From assembly GCA_015075375.1 (NCBI GenBank), contig JABTUM010000005.1, positions 116,069-180,068 of the forward strand: a stretch of 64,000 nt of DNA, given 5' to 3'. The stretch's first letter is position 1, and each line of letters opens with the position of its first letter. Made by a program: the position numbers and the translations under genes. Below, piece by piece: positions 27,240-36,575 of the stretch. The notes beneath the pieces were generated by a model. The model saw nothing but the letters and a program-made list of their open reading frames with translations, searched no databases and was not told the origin of the DNA. This DNA is from Planctomycetota bacterium (lineage in GTDB: Bacteria > Planctomycetota > SZUA-567 > H5-PLA8).

Positions 27240-30200
27240 ATGCGAACCTTGGCAAGATTCCTGTTGCCCGGGGCGGTAGCGGCAATCCTGATCGCTGCGC
27301 CGCTCGTTGCTTGGGCAGGGAAACCCGGAGCCTATAAATACGGCGAGGCTTGGTGGAGCGAGTATCAGGGCGACGAATCGACCAATTTATTGCTCCACTT
27401 CGGAAAGCCGCAGCTATCGGGACATGCCAAGCTCGCGAAGGCTCTTGATACCAAAAAGAAGGACGAGAATCTCGATCTGTTGCTGGAAGGCGGCGACTCC
27501 TCGTTACCCGCCGGCCTTGACCCTACCACGGTGAAGCAAGTGGTTGTAAATGACGATAACCTGCCGCCCGACGAAGTGCAGGATTACAGCCCTCAGAAAC
27601 GCCGGTACAAGCTCACAGCTAACGCCGTCATCGTTCCTCAGGGCCGATTTGGCGCGGGACTCAAGTTAAACGGCGGCGCCGCCTTGGTTTGCAAGGCAGC
27701 CACCTACCAGCCGACAGCAGCGATGGAATGTTTCTTTAAGGTGGAGCGCCTTCCGGAGCAGGTGGCCTGCGTCCTCTCGATCAATAAGGACGAAGGTCGC
27801 GTTTTGCTGCGCCCCGATGGGCGCATTGAATTGAAGTTGCGCAAGCCGCATGGAATTCCGAACGCGAACGAGCATTCTCCGGAACGCATCAAGGATATCC
27901 TGGCTTTACCCGCAGAGATCGTAGCCCCAGAGCCCATTACTCCGGGCCAGTGGGTGCACGTCATGGCCTTCAATCACGTACCCAGCGTGCAAGGCGGAGC
28001 GCCCTTCGTGGCCACCTTGAAAGTCAACGGCCACGACGTCGCGCAGTACGCGAGCGAAAAAAGCAACGGGTACAACTTCATGGACGCCGAGCGCCGGCCC
28101 TTCGAGCTGACCATCGGCAACAACTTCGATCGCACGCAAGGATTCGCGGGACTCATTGACGAAGTTCGGATCAGCGCTCGCGAGCGGTTTATTTACCGGA
28201 GGCCCCCGGTGCCGTGGCGCGACACCGAAGCTAAGCGCACGCCGGCCTTCGGACAGCCATTCTTCTTCCGAGACGGGGCCGTGTTTCACGCATCGCTGGA
28301 TCGCGGCTTGGAGTTCGACTTTCATAAGGGCGGCGCGAAGGCCATCGAACTTTCGTTGCTGGGTATGAAGCCCGACGGATTGCGCAACGAAGGCATTCGA
28401 GGTCACGCATGGTCGCTTAATCCGGATGTCGGATTTCCGCGCTTACCGCTGCAGGGCATGAGCGCGCAGGAAGGTACGATCGAGTTTTGGGTGCAGCCTT
28501 TGAATTGGGACGACGGTACCAGCTACTGGCATCATTCGCCGCCGCCCGAACGATTCCTGAGTGTAGCACGCGTTTACGGGAAGCTGCCCGATGGAAGCCG
28601 TAAGCTCTATATGGAGGTTTCGCTGGAACGGGCCTACAACGCGGAGCGTAGCCGCGGCCCCAACGAGCCCGGCACCTGGATGCACTTGGCACTCACTTGG
28701 CGAAAATCGGATCCGCTGCGCGCGCAACTTTATCGCAATGGGAAATGGTTCACGCGAGCACATCGCGCCAAGCCAGAAGAGGTTAAGGGCCTCGTGCTCG
28801 ATTGCATCGAAATGGGAGCCTCCAATGCCGTAACCGTAGCCCACGACGAGAAGCCGATGATCGCCGTGGACGAAGTCGCGGGCTATTCCTATGCGCTATC
28901 GGAGCCCGAATTGGAGCAAGCATTCGAACGCTGGCAAGAAGCGCCCAAACCTCTGTCGCGCTTCCACATCAAGCCCAGCTATAAATGGTCTATCGCCAAG
29001 CTGGAGTGCCAGGTTCAATCGTTTCCACCGGATGGAATCAGCGCCTCACGCATGCGCATCGGCTTTCATCGCGAAGGTTCCGCCGATCCCTTGTTCCCCT
29101 TGGTGGAGGCGCCCCTGGATGAGAACCGCGGCAAAGCGTTGCTTTCCGAAAGCCAGCCCGTTCCGCCAGGAAAGTACCTTTGCAAAGTCGCGGTGCTCGA
29201 TCAAAGCAGCAAAGTCCTCATGGAAGGCGAGGAACCGTTCGAAATTCGGCTGGAGGCTTGGCGAGATAGCCGCGCGGGTTTAATCGAGAAGGTGCCTCCG
29301 CCTTGGACACCGATTGAATGGAACGCCTCCGAAGCTCGCACGCGCATGACCGTGTACAAACTCGGCGCCGACGGGTTGCCCACGCAAATCAACGCAGCCG
29401 GTGAAGATTTGCTCGCCAGTCCCATGCGGCTCATTGAAAACGATCAACCGCTCACGGGTACTCCGCTGGAAGCTTTGGGCTCTAACGCGGTCGAAGCTTC
29501 CTGGCGCACTTCGTTCCAAGGCCAAACCGTTGACGTCGAACTCCTCGCCAAGCTGGAGTACGATGGAATGCTTCGCTTCGAGTGGACATTGAAGCCCAAA
29601 GGAAAAGTCGGCCGACTTCGCCTGGAGTTGCCGATGAAAGCCGCCCGGGCCACACGCTATCTCTACAACGTGGCTGGCACTGAAGGAATGCGCACCGGCG
29701 TACTGGATCCCAAGGACGGCACGCTGTTCTCCAGCCGCATGCCTTCCTACTGGCAAGCGGCTTGGCAAGCCAAGCGCGAGAAGAAGCCGGAGATCAAACT
29801 GGATGAGTGGAAGCAGTATGCGTTCCTGACGCAATGGGGCGTCAACGATCTGCAGCGCGGCGTGTATGTGTTTGCCGACCACGCGGCGGGCTGGTCGCAG
29901 TCGAAGGAAGTAGACGCTCAACGCATAGTCCGCCGGGATGGCGCCGTGGTGCTCGAAATGAATTTCACGGCGGAACCTGCCGAGAAACTCGACCCGAGCC
30001 CCATCGTATTCGGTTTGCTTCCTCATCCGGCGCGCCCCATGCCTGAGCGTTACCGACTGTACGAGCGTGCAACGCCTGCCGAAGACAAGAAGCTCTGCGG
30101 CATTTACGGCAATGTCGATGCGTTCACGCTCCTTTACAAAAACCCGCGCAACAACGGCATGGCCGCATTTCCCGCGCCGGACCCCGAAAAGCCCGCCGAT

Positions 30201-31436
30201 AAATCGCCCAGTTGGGAATACGCCGAGCGGTGCGCTCCGCACATGAAGGCCGAGCGCCCGAATGGGTATCGAACGCTGTACCTTTCTAAGTACTGGTTCA
30301 GTTGCCGCGCCGGCGCTTACGATCACTGGGAATGGCGCAACGGGCCGTCCGGCCAAGCGACTCTTAGCCAGAGTTTCGTAGACTACTTATGCTGGGAAAT
30401 GAACGAGTGGATTGGACGCGATATTTATGACGCCATTTATCTCGATGAGTGCTACGAAGCGCCCAGCTCTAATGTAGAAGCACGCCAGGCGATCCTGCTC
30501 CCCGACGGTTCGGTTCAGCCTGGTGAGACGCTATGGGGCTTTCGGCAGCTCATGAAGCGTTGGCGCGCCATCTTCCATGCGCACGGCAAATCACCCATGA
30601 TCGCCGGACATCACACCAAATCCTGGATGTACGCGGGTATGGTCTTTTGCGATACCTATCTGGACGGAGAAAACACGCCCATCGTCAGCGCGAACAGCCG
30701 CGACTTCGTGGATCAGGTGGCGCTGCATCGCGCGGAGGGCATTCAGAACGGAGCGCTATGGGGGCTTGCGCCATTCTATATGCCTGCGGTTTGGGAGATG
30801 GGTTTCGACAATAAAGAGTACAACCCGCACAAGCGTTGGGCATGGCGCATGGCGCGCGGCGTGAACTCTTTGTTGGCCCATTACGAGACCGGCTATACGT
30901 ACACCGGACAGGGAGAGTCGGTTTATAGGGACTACTGGCGCGACGTTTTCCGCTGGGGCGCGGCACTGGAACAGGACGCGACTTTTCATCCGTACTACAG
31001 CAACGCGGAATTCCTCAAGGTGGACGGCCAAGGCTCGTCGGCGCTTGTATCTTTCTACCGGAAGCCCGGCGCGATCTTGCTGCTGGCCAGCAATCGCGCC
31101 ATCGATGACCGCGAGTTTCGCATCAAGCTCAATCGTGACGCGCTGGGATTGAAGGGCAAACTCCAACTGGAACTCTTCGATACGGGCTACAAACCGGCCG
31201 CCGGCAATGATTTGGAATCGAAGGCATCGCGCGAAGCCGAAGTTCAAGAAGCGCTGGCGGAAGGCGCCTCACTGGACGGCCCGCCCGATGTTGCACTTCA
31301 GGAACTGGATCTTTTGATTAAGGATACCGACTCGAAGAATCGCGTGGCCGAGCCTCGCTTCGAAGGCGAAGACATGCTGATTCTGCCCGTTCGCAAAAGG
31401 GACTACCGGCTCGTCTCGATTAAAAGCGTCCCCTAG
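27240..31436 (+). CDS. Large secreted LamG-like / DUF6067-like glycoside-hydrolase-type protein
   Basis: 1398 residues with signal peptide MRTLARFLLPGAVAAILIAAPLVAWAG. Two concanavalin-A-like (LamG/laminin-G-type) modules come first, about 85-320 (GRFGAGLKLNGGAAL, GFAGLIDEVRISARERF) and 340-580 (GTIEFWVQPLNWDD, PGTWMHLALTWRKS). A beta-sandwich region follows, then at about 1000-1330 a TIM-barrel-like domain with DAIYLDECYEAPSS, PMIAGHHTKSWM and GALWGLAPFYMP. The acidic YLDE motif corresponds in position to WWDE in the 22636 protein, so the two are probably paralogous DUF6067-type enzymes. Last gene of this cluster; it converges on the chemosensory operon with 22 bp between stops. Confidence 0.7.
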   Translation: MRTLARFLLPGAVAAILIAAPLVAWAGKPGAYKYGEAWWSEYQGDESTNLLLHFGKPQLSGHAKLAKALDTKKKDENLDLLLEGGDSSLPAGLDPTTVKQVVVNDDNLPPDEVQDYSPQKRRYKLTANAVIVPQGRFGAGLKLNGGAALVCKAATYQPTAAMECFFKVERLPEQVACVLSINKDEGRVLLRPDGRIELKLRKPHGIPNANEHSPERIKDILALPAEIVAPEPITPGQWVHVMAFNHVPSVQGGAPFVATLKVNGHDVAQYASEKSNGYNFMDAERRPFELTIGNNFDRTQGFAGLIDEVRISARERFIYRRPPVPWRDTEAKRTPAFGQPFFFRDGAVFHASLDRGLEFDFHKGGAKAIELSLLGMKPDGLRNEGIRGHAWSLNPDVGFPRLPLQGMSAQEGTIEFWVQPLNWDDGTSYWHHSPPPERFLSVARVYGKLPDGSRKLYMEVSLERAYNAERSRGPNEPGTWMHLALTWRKSDPLRAQLYRNGKWFTRAHRAKPEEVKGLVLDCIEMGASNAVTVAHDEKPMIAVDEVAGYSYALSEPELEQAFERWQEAPKPLSRFHIKPSYKWSIAKLECQVQSFPPDGISASRMRIGFHREGSADPLFPLVEAPLDENRGKALLSESQPVPPGKYLCKVAVLDQSSKVLMEGEEPFEIRLEAWRDSRAGLIEKVPPPWTPIEWNASEARTRMTVYKLGADGLPTQINAAGEDLLASPMRLIENDQPLTGTPLEALGSNAVEASWRTSFQGQTVDVELLAKLEYDGMLRFEWTLKPKGKVGRLRLELPMKAARATRYLYNVAGTEGMRTGVLDPKDGTLFSSRMPSYWQAAWQAKREKKPEIKLDEWKQYAFLTQWGVNDLQRGVYVFADHAAGWSQSKEVDAQRIVRRDGAVVLEMNFTAEPAEKLDPSPIVFGLLPHPARPMPERYRLYERATPAEDKKLCGIYGNVDAFTLLYKNPRNNGMAAFPAPDPEKPADKSPSWEYAERCAPHMKAERPNGYRTLYLSKYWFSCRAGAYDHWEWRNGPSGQATLSQSFVDYLCWEMNEWIGRDIYDAIYLDECYEAPSSNVEARQAILLPDGSVQPGETLWGFRQLMKRWRAIFHAHGKSPMIAGHHTKSWMYAGMVFCDTYLDGENTPIVSANSRDFVDQVALHRAEGIQNGALWGLAPFYMPAVWEMGFDNKEYNPHKRWAWRMARGVNSLLAHYETGYTYTGQGESVYRDYWRDVFRWGAALEQDATFHPYYSNAEFLKVDGQGSSALVSFYRKPGAILLLASNRAIDDREFRIKLNRDALGLKGKLQLELFDTGYKPAAGNDLESKASREAEVQEALAEGASLDGPPDVALQELDLLIKDTDSKNRVAEPRFEGEDMLILPVRKRDYRLVSIKSVP

Positions 31437-31458
31437 CGACCAATAGAACGCGCCGGCC

Positions 31459-33036
31459 TTACGGCTTCGATTTCCCCTTGGCTAGGATGCTTTTTACGCG
31501 ATCCGTCAGCGTATCGAGCGTGAAGGGCTTCTCAATGAATTCGACATCCCCGCTAAGCACACCGCGATTGGTTAGCGTATCGTCCGAAAAGCCGGACATG
31601 TACAGGGTTTGAATCTCCGGCCTCAAGGCCACCACGCGCGCGGCGAGGTCTTTTCCGCTGAGCTTCGGCATGACCACGTCGGCCATCAGGAGATCGATGG
31701 TACCCGAATGCGTCTGAGCCAGGCGAAACGCCTCTTCCCCGTCGCTGGCGGTGAGCACCGTGTAACCGCGAACCGTGAGAATTTCCCTGATCAGGTCGCG
31801 GATAGCCTGCTCGTCTTCGGCGACCAAAATGGTCGCTTTCCCGGCCTCCGCAGTCTTAGCCAGTTCGGCTTTCACTACGGTATCGACCGCCGAATAGACG
31901 CGAGGGAAATAGACCTTTAGTACGCTGCCTTGTCCGGGCACGCTGTAGACCCAAATATGCCCTTCGCTCTGCCGTACGATGCCGTACACGGTCGATAAGC
32001 CCAATCCGGTACCACGGCCCAGTTCTTTGGTCGTAAAAAACGGATCGAAAATTTTTGCCTGTGTGGCTTCGTCCATGCCTACTCCGGTGTCGGCTACTGC
32101 AATCATGACATACGCGCCGGGCTTGACGGATGGATGCGATCGAGCGTACGCGTCATCCAACTCCGCGTTTCGCGTCTCAATCGTCAATCGTCCGCCCTGG
32201 GGCATGGCGTCCCGGGCATTCACGACCAGATTCATGATCACCTGCTCAACTTGACTGGGATCGGCTTTAATCGCGCCGAGTAGAGGCTCCAAGACCGTGA
32301 GCAGTTCGATATCCTCGCTGATCAACCGCGAGAGCATGCGCTGCATTTCTGAAACGATCGAGTTGAGGTTGAGCGTCCTGGGCGCCAGAATTTGTTTGCG
32401 GCTGAAGGCCAACAACTGGCGTGTGAGCGCTGCGGCACGTTCGCCGGTTTTCAGGATCAGCTCCAACTCTGTAAATAGCGGGTCTTCAGCCGCCAGGCGT
32501 TCGATGGCCAATTGGCAGCGGCCGTTGATGATGGTCAGAAGGTTGTTGAAGTCGTGCGCCACGCCGCCCGCCAACTGTCCAATGGCTTCCAGTTTCTGGG
32601 ACTGCCTGAGTTGATCCTCGGCGTTTCGCAGGGAGTCTTCCGCGGCTTTTCGAGCGCGGCGTTCGGCGGCGTCGCGCATTTCGCGTTCGATCGCCGGCAA
32701 GAGGCGCGACAGATTCTCCTTTGAGATGAAATCGTGCGCGCCCGCTTTCAAGACACCCACCGCGCGATCTTCCCCGATGCTTCCGGAAACGACGATGAAG
32801 GGCAGATCCCGTGCTCGATGCTTCACGATCTCCAGCGCCGCCGGCGCGCCGAATGCAGGCATCGAATAGTCCGAAACCACGAGATCCCACGACTCCTTCA
32901 AGGCCTCGTGCAATTCCGGCGCGGCTTGAACCCGGTGATGCGAAGGCTCATAGCCGCCCCGGCGCAATTCGCGCAACAGCAACTCCGCGTCCGTCTCGGA
33001 GTCTTCGATCAACAACACTCGAATGGTTCGTTTCAT
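31459..33036 (-). CDS. Hybrid sensor kinase: REC-HisKA-HATPase-REC
   Basis: 525 residues. The N-terminal receiver (1-120) has phospho-acceptor Asp56 in VVSDYSMP. A coiled linker leads to HisKA with the conserved His in LAGGVAHDFNNLLT (~160), then HATPase_c with NLVVNARDAMPQGG, VADTGVGMD and GRGTGLGLSTVYGIV, then a second receiver at about 400-520 with Asp ~451 (LLMADVVMPKLSG). There is no sensor or membrane domain, so it is cytoplasmic and probably driven by phosphotransfer into its first receiver, for instance from the CheA upstream. It is the last gene of the nine-gene minus-strand run, 6 bp after the single-REC gene. Confidence 0.92.
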   Translation of the reverse strand: MKRTIRVLLIEDSETDAELLLRELRRGGYEPSHHRVQAAPELHEALKESWDLVVSDYSMPAFGAPAALEIVKHRARDLPFIVVSGSIGEDRAVGVLKAGAHDFISKENLSRLLPAIEREMRDAAERRARKAAEDSLRNAEDQLRQSQKLEAIGQLAGGVAHDFNNLLTIINGRCQLAIERLAAEDPLFTELELILKTGERAAALTRQLLAFSRKQILAPRTLNLNSIVSEMQRMLSRLISEDIELLTVLEPLLGAIKADPSQVEQVIMNLVVNARDAMPQGGRLTIETRNAELDDAYARSHPSVKPGAYVMIAVADTGVGMDEATQAKIFDPFFTTKELGRGTGLGLSTVYGIVRQSEGHIWVYSVPGQGSVLKVYFPRVYSAVDTVVKAELAKTAEAGKATILVAEDEQAIRDLIREILTVRGYTVLTASDGEEAFRLAQTHSGTIDLLMADVVMPKLSGKDLAARVVALRPEIQTLYMSGFSDDTLTNRGVLSGDVEFIEKPFTLDTLTDRVKSILAKGKSKP

Positions 33037-33042
33037 GACCCG

Positions 33043-33486
33043 TTACCTTACTGGGGGAGATTCGTTCATCAGCAACCAGTACATGCCCAGATGTCGCACG
33101 GCTTCGCTGAACTTTTCGAAGCTCACCGGTTTTCGGATGTAGCTGTTCGCTCCAAGGCTATAGCCTGCGATCAGGTCGCTTTCTTCCTTGGATGAAGTCA
33201 AGATCACGACAGGAAGCAACTTAATGCGCTCGTCTGCACGTACCCTGCGAAGAACCTCTAATCCGTCGATCTTGGGCAACTTGAGGTCCAACAGCACCAC
33301 CGCGGGCATTTGACTCCGGTCTTTCGAAGCATGGGCTCCGCTTCCCTGCAAATAGTCCAGCGCCTCCACGCCGTCGCGCGCGACGATCACGCGATTGAGA
33401 ATGTTGTTCCGTGCAAGCGCGCGAAGCGTCAGTTCCTCGTCCGCCTGATTGTCTTCCACCAACAGAATGATCTTCTCGGCCACCAT
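33043..33486 (-). CDS. Single-domain response regulator (Rcp1-like receiver)
   Basis: 147 residues consisting only of a receiver domain: acidic pair ED (11-12), phospho-acceptor Asp67 in VVLLDLKLPKIDG, and ILTSSKEESD and YIRKPVSFEKF with the conserved Thr/Ser and Lys. The form ARNNILNRVIVARDGVEALDYLQG is typical of the Rcp1-like group paired with phytochrome-type or hybrid kinases. With no output domain it may act as a CheY or as a phosphate shuttle between the kinases on either side (32 bp and 6 bp gaps). Confidence 0.9.
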   Translation of the reverse strand: MVAEKIILLVEDNQADEELTLRALARNNILNRVIVARDGVEALDYLQGSGAHASKDRSQMPAVVLLDLKLPKIDGLEVLRRVRADERIKLLPVVILTSSKEESDLIAGYSLGANSYIRKPVSFEKFSEAVRHLGMYWLLMNESPPVR

Positions 33487-33518
33487 GCCCGAATCTCCCT
33501 TACGGTCGCATACTTCGG

Positions 33519-35495
33519 CTAACCTTCCGTGACAATCGGTAAGGTGAAGAAAAAGGTGGAACCCACATCCACGACGCCTTCGGCCCAGACATCGCCGCCG
33601 TGCCTTCGAATGATACGCTGCACCGTCGCCAGCCCTACCCCGGTTCCCGCGAATTCGCGGTCGGTATGCAGCCGCTGAAACGCGCCGAACAGTTTGCCCA
33701 CGTACTCCATGTCGAACCCGGCGCCGTTATCCTTTATGACAAAGGTACGGCCGGTGCCCAGGGTGCGTACTCCGAATTCGATTCGCGCCTCTTCCCGCTT
33801 ACCCGTGTACTTCCAGGCGTTGCCAAGCAAGTTGCTCAAGGCCACTCGCAATAGCGGCGGATCGCCCTTCGCACACAGGCCTTCCTCGACGACGAACTCC
33901 ACTTGGCGGTCGGGTTGAGCGCGCCTCAATTCGGCCACGATGGACTGCGCCAGTGCCGAAAGGTCGACCCTTTCGAAATGCATTTCTCTTCGGGATACGC
34001 GCGAAAGCTCCAAAAGCGCGTCGATCAACTCCGACATGCGCTCGGCGGCTTCGCATATCCGGTTGAGATAATGTTTAGCATTCTCGTCCAGGCGCGGCTC
34101 GTAATCTTCGCGCAGCGCATGACTGAAGCCTTCGATGGCCCGCAATGGCGCGCGCAGGTCGTGCGAAACCGAATAACTGAAGGATTCCAGCTCCTCGTTC
34201 TTGCGCTCCAGGTCGGACAGCAGTTGAGCGCGCGTCTGTGCCAGTTCCCGCGCGGCACGTGCTTCGGCGGCTTCCATCTCCTTCGAGATGAGCTGTTCCC
34301 GAATGCGCCGGTTCTCGTCTTCGAATTGCTTGCGCCGCAGTTGCGCGCGCACCCGCGCCTTCAGCACCTCGAAATCGCCCGATTTGGTAATGTAGTCGTC
34401 CGCGCCGGCGTTGATGCCCGCCAGCATGGCCTCCTTTTCGTCCAGCGCCGTTAGAATAATCAGCGGGATATCACGCCATGCGGGCGAACTCTTGATGCGC
34501 CTGCATGTCTCTTCTCCGGAAAGCCCCGGCATGATCAGGTCCAGCAGGATGGCATCGACCGGCTGCACGGCAAGCAGATCCAGCGCTTCTTGCCCGGAAC
34601 GTGCGAGCACCGTGTCGTACCGCTCCAGCGCCAACTCATCGGCCAAGCTCTGCAAATACGTCGCGCTGTCGTCCACGGCCAGCACGCGCTTGGGCGCCAG
34701 ATACCCCGTGGGCTGTCCCCAACTGGCCGTACTCTGCGCGCTCCGCTGAACGGCAGCCAAGCGGGCCAGGATCAGCGCCATGTCCGAGCCCTTGCGAAGG
34801 TACGCGTCCGCGCCGGCTTCCAAGGCCTGCACTTCACCGTTGCCCCCGTCGGATGCGGTCAACAGGAGACAGGGCGTGTGACGAAGGCCCACGTCGCTGC
34901 GAATTCGTCGAATAAACGTGACGCCGTCGATGCCCGGCATGACGCCGTCCACGACAATCAAAGCCGGGCGCAGATCGGCCGCTTTACGCAATCCTTCTTC
35001 ACCGCTGACCGCGGTCATGACCCGGTATCGTGCGGTCTCGAGGTGCGATTTCAATTCTTCGCGAAACGTCGCGCTGTCGTCCACCACCAATACTTCAACG
35101 TTGGCGTCTCTGGCAACTTCTTCCTGCCCCCGGCGCACGAACTCCAGCGCGCGTGAGACGACATAGGTGACATCGTACGGTTTACCCACGTACTCGTCGG
35201 CCCCGGTATGGATTCCGCGAACCCGGTCCTGGACTTCGGTCTCGGTTGTCAGCAGCATGACGGGGATCGAAGCGGTTGCGAGCGAGCGCTTGATATCCCG
35301 AAGCAGATCCAAACCGTCGCCGTCCGGGAGCAGCACGTCGAGAATGATCAACGAGAACGCCGCCTTCGCGAGCGCTTCCCGCGCCGCGACTAGCGTAGCG
35401 CACTGAGCCGTATCGAAACCGGCTTCGCGCAGCGCACCGTCCAGGTCCATGCGGACGGTCAGGCTGTCGTCGACGATCAGCACGGAGGGCTTCAT
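33519..35495 (-). CDS. REC-REC-REC-histidine kinase
   Basis: 658 residues from the ATG at 35495, which overlaps the cheB stop as ATGA. Three receivers in series have acceptor Asps at 53 (LIILDVLLPDGDG), ~183 (LIVVDGVMPGIDG) and ~316 (AILLDLIMPGLSG). A coiled coil follows (EDENRRIREQLISKEMEAAEARAARELAQ), then HisKA with the His in SYSVSHDLRAPLRAIEGFSHAL (~444) and HATPase_c (NLLGNAWKYTGKREEARI, KDNGAGFDMEY, GTGVGLATVQRIIRRHGG). It sits where a Wsp operon would have its WspR output gene, so it is likely the first receiver of CheA phosphate. Confidence 0.9.
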   Translation of the reverse strand: MKPSVLIVDDSLTVRMDLDGALREAGFDTAQCATLVAAREALAKAAFSLIILDVLLPDGDGLDLLRDIKRSLATASIPVMLLTTETEVQDRVRGIHTGADEYVGKPYDVTYVVSRALEFVRRGQEEVARDANVEVLVVDDSATFREELKSHLETARYRVMTAVSGEEGLRKAADLRPALIVVDGVMPGIDGVTFIRRIRSDVGLRHTPCLLLTASDGGNGEVQALEAGADAYLRKGSDMALILARLAAVQRSAQSTASWGQPTGYLAPKRVLAVDDSATYLQSLADELALERYDTVLARSGQEALDLLAVQPVDAILLDLIMPGLSGEETCRRIKSSPAWRDIPLIILTALDEKEAMLAGINAGADDYITKSGDFEVLKARVRAQLRRKQFEDENRRIREQLISKEMEAAEARAARELAQTRAQLLSDLERKNEELESFSYSVSHDLRAPLRAIEGFSHALREDYEPRLDENAKHYLNRICEAAERMSELIDALLELSRVSRREMHFERVDLSALAQSIVAELRRAQPDRQVEFVVEEGLCAKGDPPLLRVALSNLLGNAWKYTGKREEARIEFGVRTLGTGRTFVIKDNGAGFDMEYVGKLFGAFQRLHTDREFAGTGVGLATVQRIIRRHGGDVWAEGVVDVGSTFFFTLPIVTEG

Positions 35496-36568
35496 GGGTT
35501 TCTCCGGCCCTGGCGTTCCGGACACAATGCGTTCAACGCGGATGCAATCTGATCCAAGGACAAAATTCGCTGCGCGGCATCCAGCGCGATCGCCTCACGG
35601 GGCATTCCAAATACCACGGAGCTGGCCTCGTCTTGAGCAATGGTTACGCCTCCGGCCATCCGCATCGCCTTAAGCCCTTCGGCGCCGTCCCGGCCCATTC
35701 CGGTCAGCAGGCAACCCACTGCCGACGATCCGTATTCCCGGGCCACGGATTCGAACAAAGTGTCCACCGACGGCCGGCAGGAATGGCGCTCGGGATCGTT
35801 CGTCAGCACCAGGCGTTGGCCCTGCACCACCAGGTGCCGGTCGGGTGGCGCCAGGATCACGCAGCCGGGTTCACCACGCGGCACCTGTTCGCGGTCAACG
35901 GCGTAGCGCACTCGCAGGGTCGACAATCCGTCCAGCCATTCAGCAAAGGGCGCCGCGAAGGCAGGCCCGAGATGCATGACCAGGACGATCGGCACGGGAA
36001 ATTCACCCGGTAAGTGGCGGAGAATTTCGACCAGCGCACCGGGGCCGCCCGTCGAGGCGCCGATGGCCACGATGCGGCAGCGCGCATCCTTCGGCGTCTC
36101 TGGTAACACGTGCGCCAGCTTGCGCGAACCTGTGGACAATCCCAGCCGCGCGCGCGGGTGGGTGATCACTTTGATCCGCGCCACCATTTTGACCGCGGAG
36201 ACCAGTCGCTGATCCCATTTCTCGAGCGGTTCGTCGCGGGAGGGCTTTTCAAACACGTCGACCGCTCCCGCGGCCAGCGCGTCGTAGGTACGAAAGACTT
36301 CCCCGCGGTTGGTCGAGGACGAAACGATCAGAATCGGCGTCGGTACGTAAGCCATGATGTATTCGGTGGCCGCCAGTCCGGTCATCACCGGAAGCATCAT
36401 GTCCATGGTGATCGCATCCGGCCGCAGTTCCTGGCAGAGTTCGATCGCTTCACGGCCGTCCGAAGCCTCTCCCACCACCTGCAAGCCGGCGTCCGCGTCC
36501 AGCACCTCTACGAGGCGCTTGCGAATCGTGATCGAATCGTCGACGACCAAGACGCGAATCGGGTTCAT
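35492..36568 (-). CDS. cheB: CheB/WspF-type protein-glutamate methylesterase
   Basis: 358 residues from the ATG at 36568 (MNPIRVLVVDD), preferred over 36583 because it begins directly at the receiver. REC has Asp56 (AITMDMMLPVMTG). The methylesterase domain keeps the Ser of IGASTGGPGAL (~172), the His of VMHLGPAFAAPFAEWL (~198) and the Asp of LLTGMGRDGAEGL (~291). It removes methyl groups added by CheR from receptor glutamates, resetting the MCP. The start lies 7 bp after cheA and the stop overlaps the next start. Confidence 0.94.
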   Translation of the reverse strand: MNPIRVLVVDDSITIRKRLVEVLDADAGLQVVGEASDGREAIELCQELRPDAITMDMMLPVMTGLAATEYIMAYVPTPILIVSSSTNRGEVFRTYDALAAGAVDVFEKPSRDEPLEKWDQRLVSAVKMVARIKVITHPRARLGLSTGSRKLAHVLPETPKDARCRIVAIGASTGGPGALVEILRHLPGEFPVPIVLVMHLGPAFAAPFAEWLDGLSTLRVRYAVDREQVPRGEPGCVILAPPDRHLVVQGQRLVLTNDPERHSCRPSVDTLFESVAREYGSSAVGCLLTGMGRDGAEGLKAMRMAGGVTIAQDEASSVVFGMPREAIALDAAQRILSLDQIASALNALCPERQGRRNP

Positions 36569-36575
36569 CGCACGC

